Positions 1-7,998 of a stretch of 64,000 nucleotides of DNA are shown piece by piece. How positions within the stretch are numbered: the first letter of the stretch is position 1; each line of letters starts with the position of its first letter. Source of the DNA: Arachnia propionica (GTDB taxonomy: Bacteria > Actinomycetota > Actinomycetes > Propionibacteriales > Propionibacteriaceae); NCBI RefSeq assembly GCF_037055325.1, contig NZ_CP146373.1, positions 620,001 to 684,000 on the forward strand. Direction: 5' to 3'. Made by a program: the position numbers and the translations under genes. A model generated the notes under the pieces. It was not told the origin of the DNA and did no database searches. It was given only the letters and a program-made list of their open reading frames with translations.

Positions 1-172
1 TCAGATCACAGGCGAAGGGCGCCGCGTCATCCAGTTCGGCGGCCAGTTCCCCGGCCCGGGCGGCGTCGCGACCGCCCACCAGGATCCGATGCGTCGAGGA
101 GAGCTCGACGGCGATGGCGCGACCGATGCCGCGGGTTGCTCCGGTCACGAGGGCTACAGGGCGATTCATCAT
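1..172 (-). CDS. Short-chain dehydrogenase/reductase, N-terminal part
   Basis: The reading frame starts at tandem ATG codons and continues past the left edge, so only about 57 residues are seen. They open with VALVTGATRGIGRAIAVEL, the TGxxxGIG dinucleotide-binding motif of classical SDR enzymes, followed by a second Rossmann strand with an Arg (GGRD) that usually favours NADP(H). The catalytic Ser-Tyr-Lys residues lie outside the window and the substrate cannot be predicted. It follows the NAD-kinase-like gene on the same strand with a 9-bp gap and may be the last gene of that operon. Confidence 0.8.
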   Translation of the reverse strand, partial: MMNRPVALVTGATRGIGRAIAVELSSTHRILVGGRDAARAGELAAELDDAAPFACDL

Positions 173-181
173 GGAGAGAAT

Positions 182-1057
182 TTACTTCAGGCACATGAGC
201 TTCAGGCCCCCCTCGGCCTTCCGCACGGTCAGCGCCTGTCCCCATTCGAGGCGCAGGAAGTCGCGTTCGATGCCGTCTCCGAAGACCACGAGGGCGGAGC
301 GGGCCGAGAGCTCCAGCCCCTCCCCCTCCGCGAGCAGCCCTGCGGTGAGGGATGTGCCGGTGACATCCGACGGCCAGGCCTCCCGCACGAAATAGGCGAG
401 CTCACCGGAGGTGGCCCCCGGCAGGCCGAAACCGGGGTGGCTCTGCCCCCACAGCGATGCCAGCCATCCGCCGGCACCGGTCCCGGTCCCCACCACCACC
501 CCGGAGGAGGACTGCGTTTCTACATGTTTCCCGATCCTGAGGTCATAACGGGCCGATTGGTGACCACGATCCCCGGCGAAAATCTCGTTGAGAGCCCGGA
601 GCCGCTGCCCGTCGTCGACGATCGCCTCGACCATCGTCCGAACCTCGGTTTCCGGTCTGGTTCGACCCGCCAGCAGATCCCGCAGATCCCCGGGCGAGTG
701 ACGGCACAGTACCCCCGGCGCGCCCGGGCCGATGCCGAGCACCGGCTGGTCGCGCAGGTACTTGCTGACATTGGGAATCAGCCCGTCCTGCCCGACCACG
801 ACCACCAGGTCATCGGGTTCGAAGAGGAACCGGGAGAGCTGCCCCCTCTCGACCTCCGCGTGACGCCACTGGGCCGGAACCGCGTTCGAGACGGCGTCAA
901 GCGTTCGCCACTGCGCCTCGTCGGCGGCCCGCAGGGCCTCGATCCCCAGCCCACGGCCGCTCAGGAAGAACTCGACGGCACCGAGCGTCGAGTGAACCTC
1001 GAGCAGCTCGGCCAGCCAGGTCCGTCGATGCACGACGACGAGACGCGGCGCGCTCAT
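182..1057 (-). CDS. NAD kinase-like / diacylglycerol-kinase-fold protein
   Basis: This 291-residue protein has the layout of ATP-NAD kinases: a Rossmann-like N-terminal half, a glycine motif at about residues 89-92, an Asn-Glu pair at 157-158 (ALNEIF), and a late glycine-rich segment near 186-198 (VVVGTGTGAGGW) that matches the NAD-binding beta domain. The hallmark GGDGT has become GQDGL, so one glycine and the threonine are missing and canonical NAD kinase activity is uncertain. Its ATG overlaps the stop of the SPFH gene by 4 bp, so the two are translationally coupled. The divergent NrtR-type regulator supports a role in nicotinamide nucleotide metabolism, which is an inference. Confidence 0.72.
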   Translation of the reverse strand: MSAPRLVVVHRRTWLAELLEVHSTLGAVEFFLSGRGLGIEALRAADEAQWRTLDAVSNAVPAQWRHAEVERGQLSRFLFEPDDLVVVVGQDGLIPNVSKYLRDQPVLGIGPGAPGVLCRHSPGDLRDLLAGRTRPETEVRTMVEAIVDDGQRLRALNEIFAGDRGHQSARYDLRIGKHVETQSSSGVVVGTGTGAGGWLASLWGQSHPGFGLPGATSGELAYFVREAWPSDVTGTSLTAGLLAEGEGLELSARSALVVFGDGIERDFLRLEWGQALTVRKAEGGLKLMCLK

Positions 1058-2091
1058 CCCCGGACCTCCTCCAGGAGCCTGGAGACCCCGCCTGCGAGCA
1101 GGTCGGGGGTGAGCGTGAGCGAGTTGATCTCCGGCAATGCAGACAGCACACCCGGAGCCGCTGCCGCCAGCACCGCTGCCGGTTCCCCTGCAGAGAATGC
1201 TTCCAGCCTGGCTTGGAGGGCAGCATTTTCCGCTTCTGCCATTCGGGCCACCTCGCCCGCCCTGGCCTCCGCCATCAGGGTGACCTCATCAGCTTCGGCC
1301 TCCATTCGTAGTCGCCTGTTCGCCGCCTCTGCTTCATTGCGGAGCCGGTCGCGTTCCAGTTCCTGCTCAGTGCGGCGGCGTTCGTTCATTCCCTGGAGTT
1401 CCACAAGATCAGCCTCGCGGCGGGCCAGTTCGGTGCGATTATTCAGTTCGTTCTCCTTGATGGCCCGCTCCCGGTCCACCGCCTGCGCCCGTCGATCGTA
1501 GGTGGCACGATCCGCATCGGCTTGCGCCTCCTCACGGATACGGGTCTGGAGCGCCCTTTCAAGTTCCTCGTCGGCCCTGACGGCGACGACCCGGACCCCC
1601 AGCACCTCGATGCCCGCGCTACTGAGTTGGCTTTCCCCGGACAGACCCTCGATGATCGCGTCACGAACCAGCCGCAATCCGTCGTCGAGAACTGTCCCGA
1701 GGGACTCCCGAGCCACCACTTCCGCCGCGAACTGTTTCGCAGATTCAGCGAGGCGGTTCTGCAGGTTCTGCAGGGGCTGGCCGGTCCATTCGCCGGTTCG
1801 CTGGTCGATCTCAAAATCCACCCTCCGGGCGGCCAGCTCGGGGGCGACGATACGAACAGTGAGGGCCGTCTGGACGCTGACCTCCTGACGGTCGGATGTG
1901 GTGACACGGAAAATATTCCCGAACTCCTGGTCGTCGACCGGCACCTCGGAGAGGTTGGTGTCGAGCGGGCGGAACCAGAACGAGGCCCCGGCACCTCGGT
2001 TGATCAGCCTTCCGCGCCTTCCCTGGAAGAGCGCCCTGGTGGCCGAACTGGTGGCGTGGGAGAAGAACGGGTAGCGATGAATGGTGGCCAT
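1054..2091 (-). CDS. SPFH/band-7 domain protein
   Basis: This 345-residue protein has an SPFH (stomatin/prohibitin/flotillin/HflK) domain over roughly residues 25-190. It is followed by a long Glu/Arg/Ala-rich coiled coil (about 190-310) typical of SPFH oligomers, and a hydrophobic Ala/Leu-rich C terminus. Unlike flotillins it has no N-terminal membrane segment, so it is probably soluble or peripheral. It is the first gene of a coupled operon with the NAD-kinase-like protein. Its start lies just downstream of an AT-rich region with repeated GACGTTAA motifs shared with the divergent Nudix regulator. The biochemical role is unknown; a scaffold for the neighbouring enzyme is a reasonable inference. 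Confidence 0.8.
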   Translation of the reverse strand: MATIHRYPFFSHATSSATRALFQGRRGRLINRGAGASFWFRPLDTNLSEVPVDDQEFGNIFRVTTSDRQEVSVQTALTVRIVAPELAARRVDFEIDQRTGEWTGQPLQNLQNRLAESAKQFAAEVVARESLGTVLDDGLRLVRDAIIEGLSGESQLSSAGIEVLGVRVVAVRADEELERALQTRIREEAQADADRATYDRRAQAVDRERAIKENELNNRTELARREADLVELQGMNERRRTEQELERDRLRNEAEAANRRLRMEAEADEVTLMAEARAGEVARMAEAENAALQARLEAFSAGEPAAVLAAAAPGVLSALPEINSLTLTPDLLAGGVSRLLEEVRG

Positions 2092-2110
2092 TGGAACCTC
2101 CTAATTAATG

Positions 2111-2158
2111 TTTAATTGACGTTAAAGCCTTCTGGAGATTCTGTCAAATCGACGTTAA
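2111..2158. promoter_or_regulatory. Candidate NrtR operators in the divergent promoter region
   Basis: This AT-rich stretch between the divergent SPFH and Nudix-regulator genes holds two copies of GACGTTAA (2118-2125 and 2151-2158), 33 bp apart. The first lies in TTTAATTGACGTTAAA, an imperfect inverted repeat with TTTAA/TTAAA ends. The second is in GTCAAATCGACGTTAATC, only 9 bp before the regulator's ATG. NrtR regulators commonly bind AT-rich palindromes next to their own gene, so these are plausible operators for both transcripts. Confidence 0.5.
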
Positions 2159-2167
2159 TCTTGGCGC

Positions 2168-2839
2168 ATGAGACTTCCCGTCATGACCGTCGCCGTCGAC
2201 ATCGTCGTACTTACCATCGCGGATGCCCGTCTGCAGGTGGCCTTGGTGGAACGAGGCATCCCCCCACACGAAGGGAAACAGGCCCTGCCAGGCGGTTTCG
2301 TTCTAGCCGAGGAGTCAGTAATGGACGCGGCCCGACGCGAACTGGTGGAAGAAACCGGCCTGGATCTCGGCGCAACCCATCTGGAGCAGCTCGCCACCTT
2401 CGGTGAACCCGGGCGCGACCCGCGAGGACGCGTGGTCTCGGTCGCCCATCTCGCCCTGGCCGCTTCCCTCGGCGGCCTGACCTCCGGGTCGGATGCCTGC
2501 GAGGCCCGTTGGTGTCCGGTCGACGACCTGCCCTCTCTGGCCTTCGATCATGACGAAATTCTCCGAGCAGGGATCGAACGCGCCAGGGCGAAACTGGAAT
2601 ACACGACAGTGGCAACCCGTTTTTGCGGGCCCCGGTTCACCATGACCGAGCTGCGGCAGGTCTACGAGGCAGCCTGGGGCGTCGAGGTAGATCCCCGGAA
2701 CTTTTCACGCAAGGTTCTGGGATCGCCGGGATTCGTCATCGAGTGCGGAACCCGCAGCGGCGGTCGCGGGAGGCCCGCAGCCCTCTATCAAGCAGGAACC
2801 GCGAGTAGCCTTCACCCCCCGATCATGCGTGAAGGGTGA
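2168..2839 (+). CDS. NrtR-like Nudix-domain transcriptional regulator
   Basis: This 223-residue protein has an N-terminal Nudix domain and a C-terminal winged-helix segment (from about residue 150), the architecture of NrtR regulators of NAD metabolism that sense ADP-ribose-type ligands. The Nudix box at residues 43-65 is complete (G-x5-E-x7-REL-x-EE-x-GL), so the domain may still hydrolyse its ligand, whereas many NrtR proteins have lost this motif. It is divergent from the SPFH/NAD-kinase-like operon and probably controls it. Met6 is a possible alternative start. It ends shortly before a strong hairpin. A plain ADP-ribose pyrophosphatase is the alternative reading, but the C-terminal extension argues for a regulator. 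Confidence 0.75.
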   Translation: MRLPVMTVAVDIVVLTIADARLQVALVERGIPPHEGKQALPGGFVLAEESVMDAARRELVEETGLDLGATHLEQLATFGEPGRDPRGRVVSVAHLALAASLGGLTSGSDACEARWCPVDDLPSLAFDHDEILRAGIERARAKLEYTTVATRFCGPRFTMTELRQVYEAAWGVEVDPRNFSRKVLGSPGFVIECGTRSGGRGRPAALYQAGTASSLHPPIMREG

Positions 2840-2931
2840 CGGGACGCGTTCACACAGCCCTCTGGAAGTGCCTGTTGGAGTTCGATCCCGTCCCGATCCG
2901 TGACCACTGGGCCGAGCCGGAACTGCAGCAT

Positions 2932-2964
2932 GGTTGGGGAGGCCGGGAATCCGCCTCCCCAACC
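2932..2964. terminator. Bidirectional hairpin terminator
   Basis: A perfect 12-bp stem, GGTTGGGGAGGC / GCCTCCCCAACC, encloses a 9-nt loop. It sits between the converging nrtR-like and DinB genes and could terminate both, although no long U tract follows. Confidence 0.7.
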
Positions 2965-2972
2965 AGTCCATG

Positions 2973-3530
2973 TCATTTCTTCCAGGGCGTGACGAATTTG
3001 TTGGCGGGCCGGCCCTCCACGGTCGCGTTGAGTTCTGCGGCCTTGGCGCCGTCGATCTGCTCCCGGATGATGTCCGCATGTCCGGCATGCCGGGCGAACT
3101 CCTCTAGGTCATGGACGATGAGGTAGCGCATGGTCGTATCAGCGGGCTCGTTGCGTCCGTACCAAGGTGCGGGTGGGACTTGTATCACCTGATCCAGATC
3201 GGTCTCCTCCACCAGCTTCAGATACTGCTCACAGAGCCTGTCGTGGTTCTCGAGGAGTGTGGCGAGATCCTCGTCCTCGCCGGGGGTGAAACTGGCCATG
3301 AAATCCTCGTAGCCGGGCTTCGCATCCAGGACACCGGCCGCTGCGAGCCGGCTGCGCAGGACGTAGGAGCAGTGCTTGATCACCCCGGAGACGGAGAACA
3401 CCGAGGCCAGGGGTTGCCGCCGGGCCTGTGCGTCGGTCAGCCCGTAGGCGGCGTCCCGGATGGCCTGGAGCTGCACCTGCATGTAGTTTCGCAGCGTGGT
3501 GCGTTCATCGTGGATGGCCGGGAAGTACAT
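2973..3530 (-). CDS. DinB-family protein (DUF664-like)
   Basis: This 185-residue four-helix-bundle protein belongs to the DinB/YfiT superfamily. A metal-binding triad is suggested by the histidine in GVIKHC and the later HDLEEFARHAGH segment. DinB-like proteins include thiol-dependent transferases and many of unknown substrate. The chosen ATG (MYFPAIHDERTT) has a near-perfect ribosome binding site, AGGAGG, six bases upstream, whereas longer in-frame starts have none. It is divergent from a WYL regulator, a frequent actinobacterial pairing, so that regulator probably controls it. Confidence 0.78.
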   Translation of the reverse strand: MYFPAIHDERTTLRNYMQVQLQAIRDAAYGLTDAQARRQPLASVFSVSGVIKHCSYVLRSRLAAAGVLDAKPGYEDFMASFTPGEDEDLATLLENHDRLCEQYLKLVEETDLDQVIQVPPAPWYGRNEPADTTMRYLIVHDLEEFARHAGHADIIREQIDGAKAAELNATVEGRPANKFVTPWKK

Positions 3531-3616
3531 GTTTCCTCCTGTTTGATTCGGTCGACACCAACGTTGCCGCACAATCCGGACAGATCCTGTCCGCTACCCG
3601 TACGAGGCTTGGATTC

Positions 3617-4792
3617 ATGAGCGAGATCACCCACCGTGTGCTGCGGCTGCTCGGGCTGCTCGAGTCCCGCTCCACGTGGACTGGATCTGAGCTGGCGGAA
3701 AGGCTTGGGGTCACGCAGCGAACCATCCGACGTGACGTCATCAGGCTCCGGGAGCTCGGCTACCAGGTGGATAGCGTGCAGGGTCTAGACGGTGGATACC
3801 GCATGTCGGGTGGTCAAGCCCTGCCCCCGCTGGTGCTCGACGACGACGAAGCCATCGCCCTGACGGCCTGCCTGAGGATGGCCGCCATGGACGGCAGCGA
3901 CCAGATCGGTGAAGCTGCGCTGCGGGCCCTGGCGAAACTCGACCAGGTATTGCCCACGCAGATTCGCCCCGAGGTCGCGGCGGTGTCGGAGGCCGTGGCG
4001 ACGTTGCCATCCACCCGCCCCGGGATTTCCTGGCAGTCCTTGGCGGCACTGGCGAAGGCCAAACGCGACCACCGCCTGGCGCGAATCGATTACGTACGCA
4101 GCGACGGGGAGGAATCCGAGCGGGACGTGGAACCCGCCCAGCTGCTTACTCAGGCCGGGAAGTGGTACCTGATCGCCTTCGACCGATTGCGTTCCGACTG
4201 GCGGATCTTCCGTCTGGATCGCATGAACCGGGTGCAGGTCCTCACCTTCACTTTCACCCCCCGTACACCGCCCAATCCTCGCGACATGCTGCTGGGTCGC
4301 AACCCGGAACGCTGGCCTCACGAGGCGGTGGTGACGCTCACTTGTCCCTCACGTTCCCTGGAGGGAAGGATTCCGAGACGCCATTGTGAGTTGCTGGAGG
4401 AACACGATGGGCTCTCGATGCTGCGAGTGGGAGCCGACGATCCTGAACACATGGCCTGGCACCTCATCGGCCTTGCACGCTCGCTGGGAGCGAAGTTGCG
4501 CGTTGTGCGTGGCAACTCTCTGCGAAACGCCCTGGCTGACCTGGCTACAGAATTCGCCGAGGCCGCTCAATCAAGCAGCCGCAGCACCACACCATCAGCC
4601 AGGAGCCGACCGCGCAGGGTGAGCGAGAGCCGCCCCTCCTCCACTACTCCCAATCCTTCAGCAACAATCCCTTCAACCCGGGCAGATTCGGTTTCGGTGA
4701 GCACCCCCAGCGGCAGCCCTTCGGCCAGCCGGAGTTCGAGCATCACCCGTTCCACCCGGCGATCCTCTAAGGACAGCACTTCCCTGCCCTGA
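3617..4792 (+). CDS. HTH/WYL-domain transcriptional regulator with a C-terminal read-on
   Basis: The protein starts MSEITHRVLRLLGLLESR. It has a DeoR-like winged HTH in the first 60 residues (GVTQRTIRRDVIRLRELGY), a WYL domain around residues 155-230 and a WCX-like C-terminal region. WYL regulators often sense small ligands or nucleic acids. Recognisable family sequence ends near LADLATEFAEAAQ (about 4570). The last 75 or so residues are Ser/Arg/Thr/Pro-rich and are simply the antisense of the 3' end of hemW, so the gene overlaps the convergent hemW by 226 bp. A lost stop codon is likely; the extension may be tolerated or may be degraded. Confidence 0.8.
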   Translation: MSEITHRVLRLLGLLESRSTWTGSELAERLGVTQRTIRRDVIRLRELGYQVDSVQGLDGGYRMSGGQALPPLVLDDDEAIALTACLRMAAMDGSDQIGEAALRALAKLDQVLPTQIRPEVAAVSEAVATLPSTRPGISWQSLAALAKAKRDHRLARIDYVRSDGEESERDVEPAQLLTQAGKWYLIAFDRLRSDWRIFRLDRMNRVQVLTFTFTPRTPPNPRDMLLGRNPERWPHEAVVTLTCPSRSLEGRIPRRHCELLEEHDGLSMLRVGADDPEHMAWHLIGLARSLGAKLRVVRGNSLRNALADLATEFAEAAQSSSRSTTPSARSRPRRVSESRPSSTTPNPSATIPSTRADSVSVSTPSGSPSASRSSSITRSTRRSSKDSTSLP

Positions 4793-5775
4793 GCCGGGGT
4801 GTGGCCGTCGGCCAGGGTGGCCGCGTAGCTGCGCGGGTGTTTGCGGTTCCAGAACCTGACGCCTCCGATGTGGCTGTGGGCACCCGGCCCGATACCCCAC
4901 CAGTTCCCGCCCCGCCAGTAGGCCAGGTTGTGTCGGCAGCGCGCCGCCTGGCCATGTGCCCAGTTGCTGGTCTCGTAGTTGCTGAATCCTAGCGCTGTCA
5001 AGTGGTGCTCGGCCATCAGGTATTTCTCGGCGAGTTCATCGTCATCCGGCATTGACACCTCACCTCTGCGAACCCGCATTGCCAGACGTGTTCCTTGCTC
5101 CACGATGAGGGAATAGGCAGAGACGTGATCAACGGGTGCCGCGGCCACCGCTTCGAGGCTCTCCTTCCAGTCGGCCGTGGATTCACCCGGGGCCCCGAAG
5201 ATCAGATCCAGGCTGATGTGTTCGAAACCGGCTTGCCGGGCCCAAAGCGCTGCATCGATGCCGTGTCCAGGGGTGTGCGCCCGTTCCAGGACTTCCAGAA
5301 CGTGTGGCACCGCTGACTGCATTCCCAGCGATATCCGCGTGAAACCGGCTTCCCGAAGTCGTCGAAGGTATTCCGGGGTCACGGTCTCGGGGTTGGCCTC
5401 GGTGGTGATCTCAGCGTCGTGGACTAGTCCGAAGCACTCCCGGACAGCATCCAGGAGCCGCGACAATTCCCCGGCCTGAAGCATGGTAGGAGTGCCGCCA
5501 CCAACAAAGACCGTGGTCACCTCAGGCGCCTCGCTGCCAAGCACCCGAGCGGCAAGGGTGATCTCCTGCAACACCGCGGCGAGGTAGTCGCCCGTGGACA
5601 TGCCCCGCAGCTCGGAGGCTGTGTAGGTGTTGAAATCGCAGTAGCCGCAGCGGCTGCGGCAGAAGGGAACGTGCAGATAGATGGACAATGACTGTTGCGA
5701 CAGCCCGGCCAGCGCGGAGCTGGGCAAGGTCCCGTCGAAAGGCACTGGGTCTCCGGCAGGCAGCTGATTGGCCAC
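4567..5775 (-). CDS. hemW: Radical SAM heme chaperone HemW
   Basis: HemW (formerly called oxygen-independent coproporphyrinogen oxidase-like) is a radical SAM protein that transfers heme. The CxxxCxxC cluster motif is present (HVPFCRSRCGYCDF), followed by the GGGTP SAM-binding segment and a complete HemW C-terminal domain. I placed the start at a GTG (then ANQLPAGDPVPFDG), giving 402 residues as in actinobacterial orthologues. Longer frames would run into the divergent solute-binding gene. The 3' end overlaps the convergent WYL regulator gene. No clear ribosome binding site precedes the chosen start, so the start is less certain than the identity. Confidence 0.88.
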   Translation of the reverse strand: MANQLPAGDPVPFDGTLPSSALAGLSQQSLSIYLHVPFCRSRCGYCDFNTYTASELRGMSTGDYLAAVLQEITLAARVLGSEAPEVTTVFVGGGTPTMLQAGELSRLLDAVRECFGLVHDAEITTEANPETVTPEYLRRLREAGFTRISLGMQSAVPHVLEVLERAHTPGHGIDAALWARQAGFEHISLDLIFGAPGESTADWKESLEAVAAAPVDHVSAYSLIVEQGTRLAMRVRRGEVSMPDDDELAEKYLMAEHHLTALGFSNYETSNWAHGQAARCRHNLAYWRGGNWWGIGPGAHSHIGGVRFWNRKHPRSYAATLADGHTPAQGREVLSLEDRRVERVMLELRLAEGLPLGVLTETESARVEGIVAEGLGVVEEGRLSLTLRGRLLADGVVLRLLD

Positions 5776-5845
5776 TGGAAGAAATATACGCTCAAATTCC
5801 CGCCCCAGGCCCGCGCGGTAAACGTTTTGGTGAAAGACTCTGGAC

Positions 5846-7108
5846 ATGAACCTGACTCGTCGAAACGTCCTAGGACTTGGCGGCCTCGCAGCTGCGGCCA
5901 CACTCAGCGCCTGCGGCTCCAACACCGGGCTCGGCGGCAAAGAGTCGTCGGGCGGTGGCCCAGCCCTGACCCAGTGGTACCACCAATACGGAGAGGAGGG
6001 GGTGAAAGAGGCTGTCGAACGCTACGCTGCCGAGTACACCGCCGCGAAAGTCGATGTGAAATGGAATCCCGGTGACTACGGAAGTATTCTCGCTGCCCAG
6101 TTGCTCACTGATGATGTTCCCGATGTGTTCGAGGTGGAGCAAGGCGGCTCACTCGACATGATCCGTTCCGGGCAGCTGGAGGACCTGACCGCACTCATCG
6201 CACCGGTTCGTGATGATTTCAACGAGGCCGTCATCAAACGTTTCACCTTCGACGGGAAGATCCACGGCATCCCGCAGACCATCGATATGCAGCTTCTCTA
6301 CTATCGACCCTCCCTACTGCAGGCCGCGGGAGTGGCTGCCCCAGCAACCTTCGAGGACTTGGTGAAGGCGGCAAATGCCGTTGCCACCTCGGACATGGGT
6401 GGGTTCTTCGCCGGCAACAAGGGCGGGGTGGACGTTTTGGGAACCCTGCTGATCTGGGCCTCGGGCCACGACCAGCTCGATGCGGATCGCACCGCAGCGG
6501 CCTTCCTCACCGATGATTTCTATGCAGCCCTTTCCGCCTACAGAGACTTCCACCAGTCCAACGGGCTGCTGAAGGCCGCCTCAGCCGACTGGTTCTCTGG
6601 TGCCGCCTTCGTCAACGGCGAGACGGCGATGCAGTGGGGTGGTTTGTGGTCACTACCCGAGATCATCGCCGCCCACGGCGACGACGTCGGCGTGCTGCCG
6701 TTCCCCGCCATCGGCGCGAAGGGACGAGTCGCGGTGCCATTCGGTGCTTTCGGTTCCTGCATCGCCGCCAAGGGCAAGAACGTCGCGGCCGCCAAGGAGT
6801 TCGTGAAATGGCTCTGGATCGATCAGACTGACAAGCAGGTGGACTTCTCCGATTCCTACGGCACCCACATCCCGGCCCGCAAGTCGCTCGTGGCCACAGC
6901 CAAGAAATTGCAGTCCGGTCCCGGGGCCAAGGCCGCCGAGTTCGTCGGGAACCACGGCTTCGCCAACGACATCATGTGGTCGGGTTCCCTGGGAGACACC
7001 TATTCAGCGGCCGTCAGCAATGTCGTAGTGCAGGGTCAGGACCCGGTTCAGGCCTTCGCCGGTTTCGCGGACCTGGCCGCCACCGAACTCGCGAAGCTGA
7101 AAGGGTGA
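5846..7108 (+). CDS. Sugar ABC transporter substrate-binding lipoprotein (family 1)
   Basis: This 420-residue extracellular binding protein begins MNLTRRNVLGLGGLAAAATLSAC. It therefore has a twin Arg (possible Tat export) and an LSAC lipobox that predicts lipidation of Cys23. The rest matches family 1 solute-binding proteins for malto-oligosaccharides, glycerol-3-phosphate or related sugars; the ligand cannot be chosen from sequence alone. It is first of a three-gene importer operon with no ATPase gene, so a shared MsiK-type ATPase elsewhere is expected. An AAACGTTT core at 5820-5827, 18 bp before the ATG, could be a LacI-family operator, but this is weak. Confidence 0.88.
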   Translation: MNLTRRNVLGLGGLAAAATLSACGSNTGLGGKESSGGGPALTQWYHQYGEEGVKEAVERYAAEYTAAKVDVKWNPGDYGSILAAQLLTDDVPDVFEVEQGGSLDMIRSGQLEDLTALIAPVRDDFNEAVIKRFTFDGKIHGIPQTIDMQLLYYRPSLLQAAGVAAPATFEDLVKAANAVATSDMGGFFAGNKGGVDVLGTLLIWASGHDQLDADRTAAAFLTDDFYAALSAYRDFHQSNGLLKAASADWFSGAAFVNGETAMQWGGLWSLPEIIAAHGDDVGVLPFPAIGAKGRVAVPFGAFGSCIAAKGKNVAAAKEFVKWLWIDQTDKQVDFSDSYGTHIPARKSLVATAKKLQSGPGAKAAEFVGNHGFANDIMWSGSLGDTYSAAVSNVVVQGQDPVQAFAGFADLAATELAKLKG

Positions 7109-7998
7109 GCCTGACTCGACGCCGGGAACGCTGGTTCCCGGTTTTCGTGGGACCGTTCGCCCTGGGACTGCTGGTGTTCGTCTACATCCCGATCCTGTGG
7201 AGCGCCTGGCTGTCCCTCCACGAGGCCCACCAAACACTCACCCCGACGCGTTTCGTCGGTTTCGACAACTATGCGCAGCTGCTGGGTGATCCCCTGTTCC
7301 GGGATTCGTTGCTGGTATTCGCGGCGTTCGCTGTGTTCATCGTGCCGCTCACCTACGTGTGCTCGCTGGGGTTGGCACTGCTGCTGAATGGGCTGAGGTG
7401 GGGGCAGGCCTTCTTCCGTTCCGCCTTCTTCATCCCGACCGCTGTCTCCTACGTGGTCGCGGCCCTGGTGTGGCGGTTCGGGTTCTTCTCCGGAACCCGT
7501 TTCGGTTTGTTGAACTCCCTAATCCGGACCTTCGGCGGGGATGCGGTGAACTGGCTCGGCGGTGGCGACAACCTGTACTGGCTCGCTTTAGTCACGGTGC
7601 GCTTGTGGCTGCAGGTCGGGTTCTACATGATCCTGTTCATCGCAGGCCTGCAACGCATCCCGCCCGAAACCTACGAGGCGGCCGCGCTCGACGGGGCGCA
7701 CGGCTGGCGGATGCTGCGTCACATCACCCTCCCTCAGCTGCGCGCCACCTCGGCAGCGGTGATCATGCTTCTGCTGATCGGGGCCTTCCAGGCTTTCGAT
7801 GAGTTCTACAACCTGCTGGGTTCCATCGGTTCCTACCCGCCCTACGGTCGTCCACCACTGGTGCACCTGTACCTGACCGCCCTGGGAGGCGGGCAGCAGG
7901 ACCTGGGGGTTGGGGGCGCCGGGACGATGATCCTGGCGAGCATCATCGTGATTTTCGGTCTGTTGCAGAACTGGGTTCTGGGGAGGCAGCGTAGATGA
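7105..7998 (+). CDS. Sugar ABC transporter permease (MalF/UgpA type)
   Basis: This 297-residue inner-membrane permease has six predicted hydrophobic segments and the binding-protein-dependent permease signature (the EAA loop, ETYEAAALDGAHGWRMLRHITLP). The GTG start overlaps the stop of the binding-protein gene (GTGA), which implies coupled translation. The family usually forms a heterodimer with the next gene product. In-frame sequence upstream of the GTG has no permease character. Confidence 0.9.
   Translation: MSLTRRRERWFPVFVGPFALGLLVFVYIPILWSAWLSLHEAHQTLTPTRFVGFDNYAQLLGDPLFRDSLLVFAAFAVFIVPLTYVCSLGLALLLNGLRWGQAFFRSAFFIPTAVSYVVAALVWRFGFFSGTRFGLLNSLIRTFGGDAVNWLGGGDNLYWLALVTVRLWLQVGFYMILFIAGLQRIPPETYEAAALDGAHGWRMLRHITLPQLRATSAAVIMLLLIGAFQAFDEFYNLLGSIGSYPPYGRPPLVHLYLTALGGGQQDLGVGGAGTMILASIIVIFGLLQNWVLGRQRR

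Noticed and set aside
89-1501. Long plus-strand frame across the NAD-kinase-like and SPFH genes
   Set aside because: Composition is Arg/Ser/Pro-rich without motifs, while the minus strand has two clear families with a 4-bp coupled overlap.
5820-5827. AAACGTTT as a LacI-family operator before the sugar importer
   Set aside because: Only an 8-bp core is symmetric and no LacI-type gene is adjacent. It is kept as a remark in the gene entry only.
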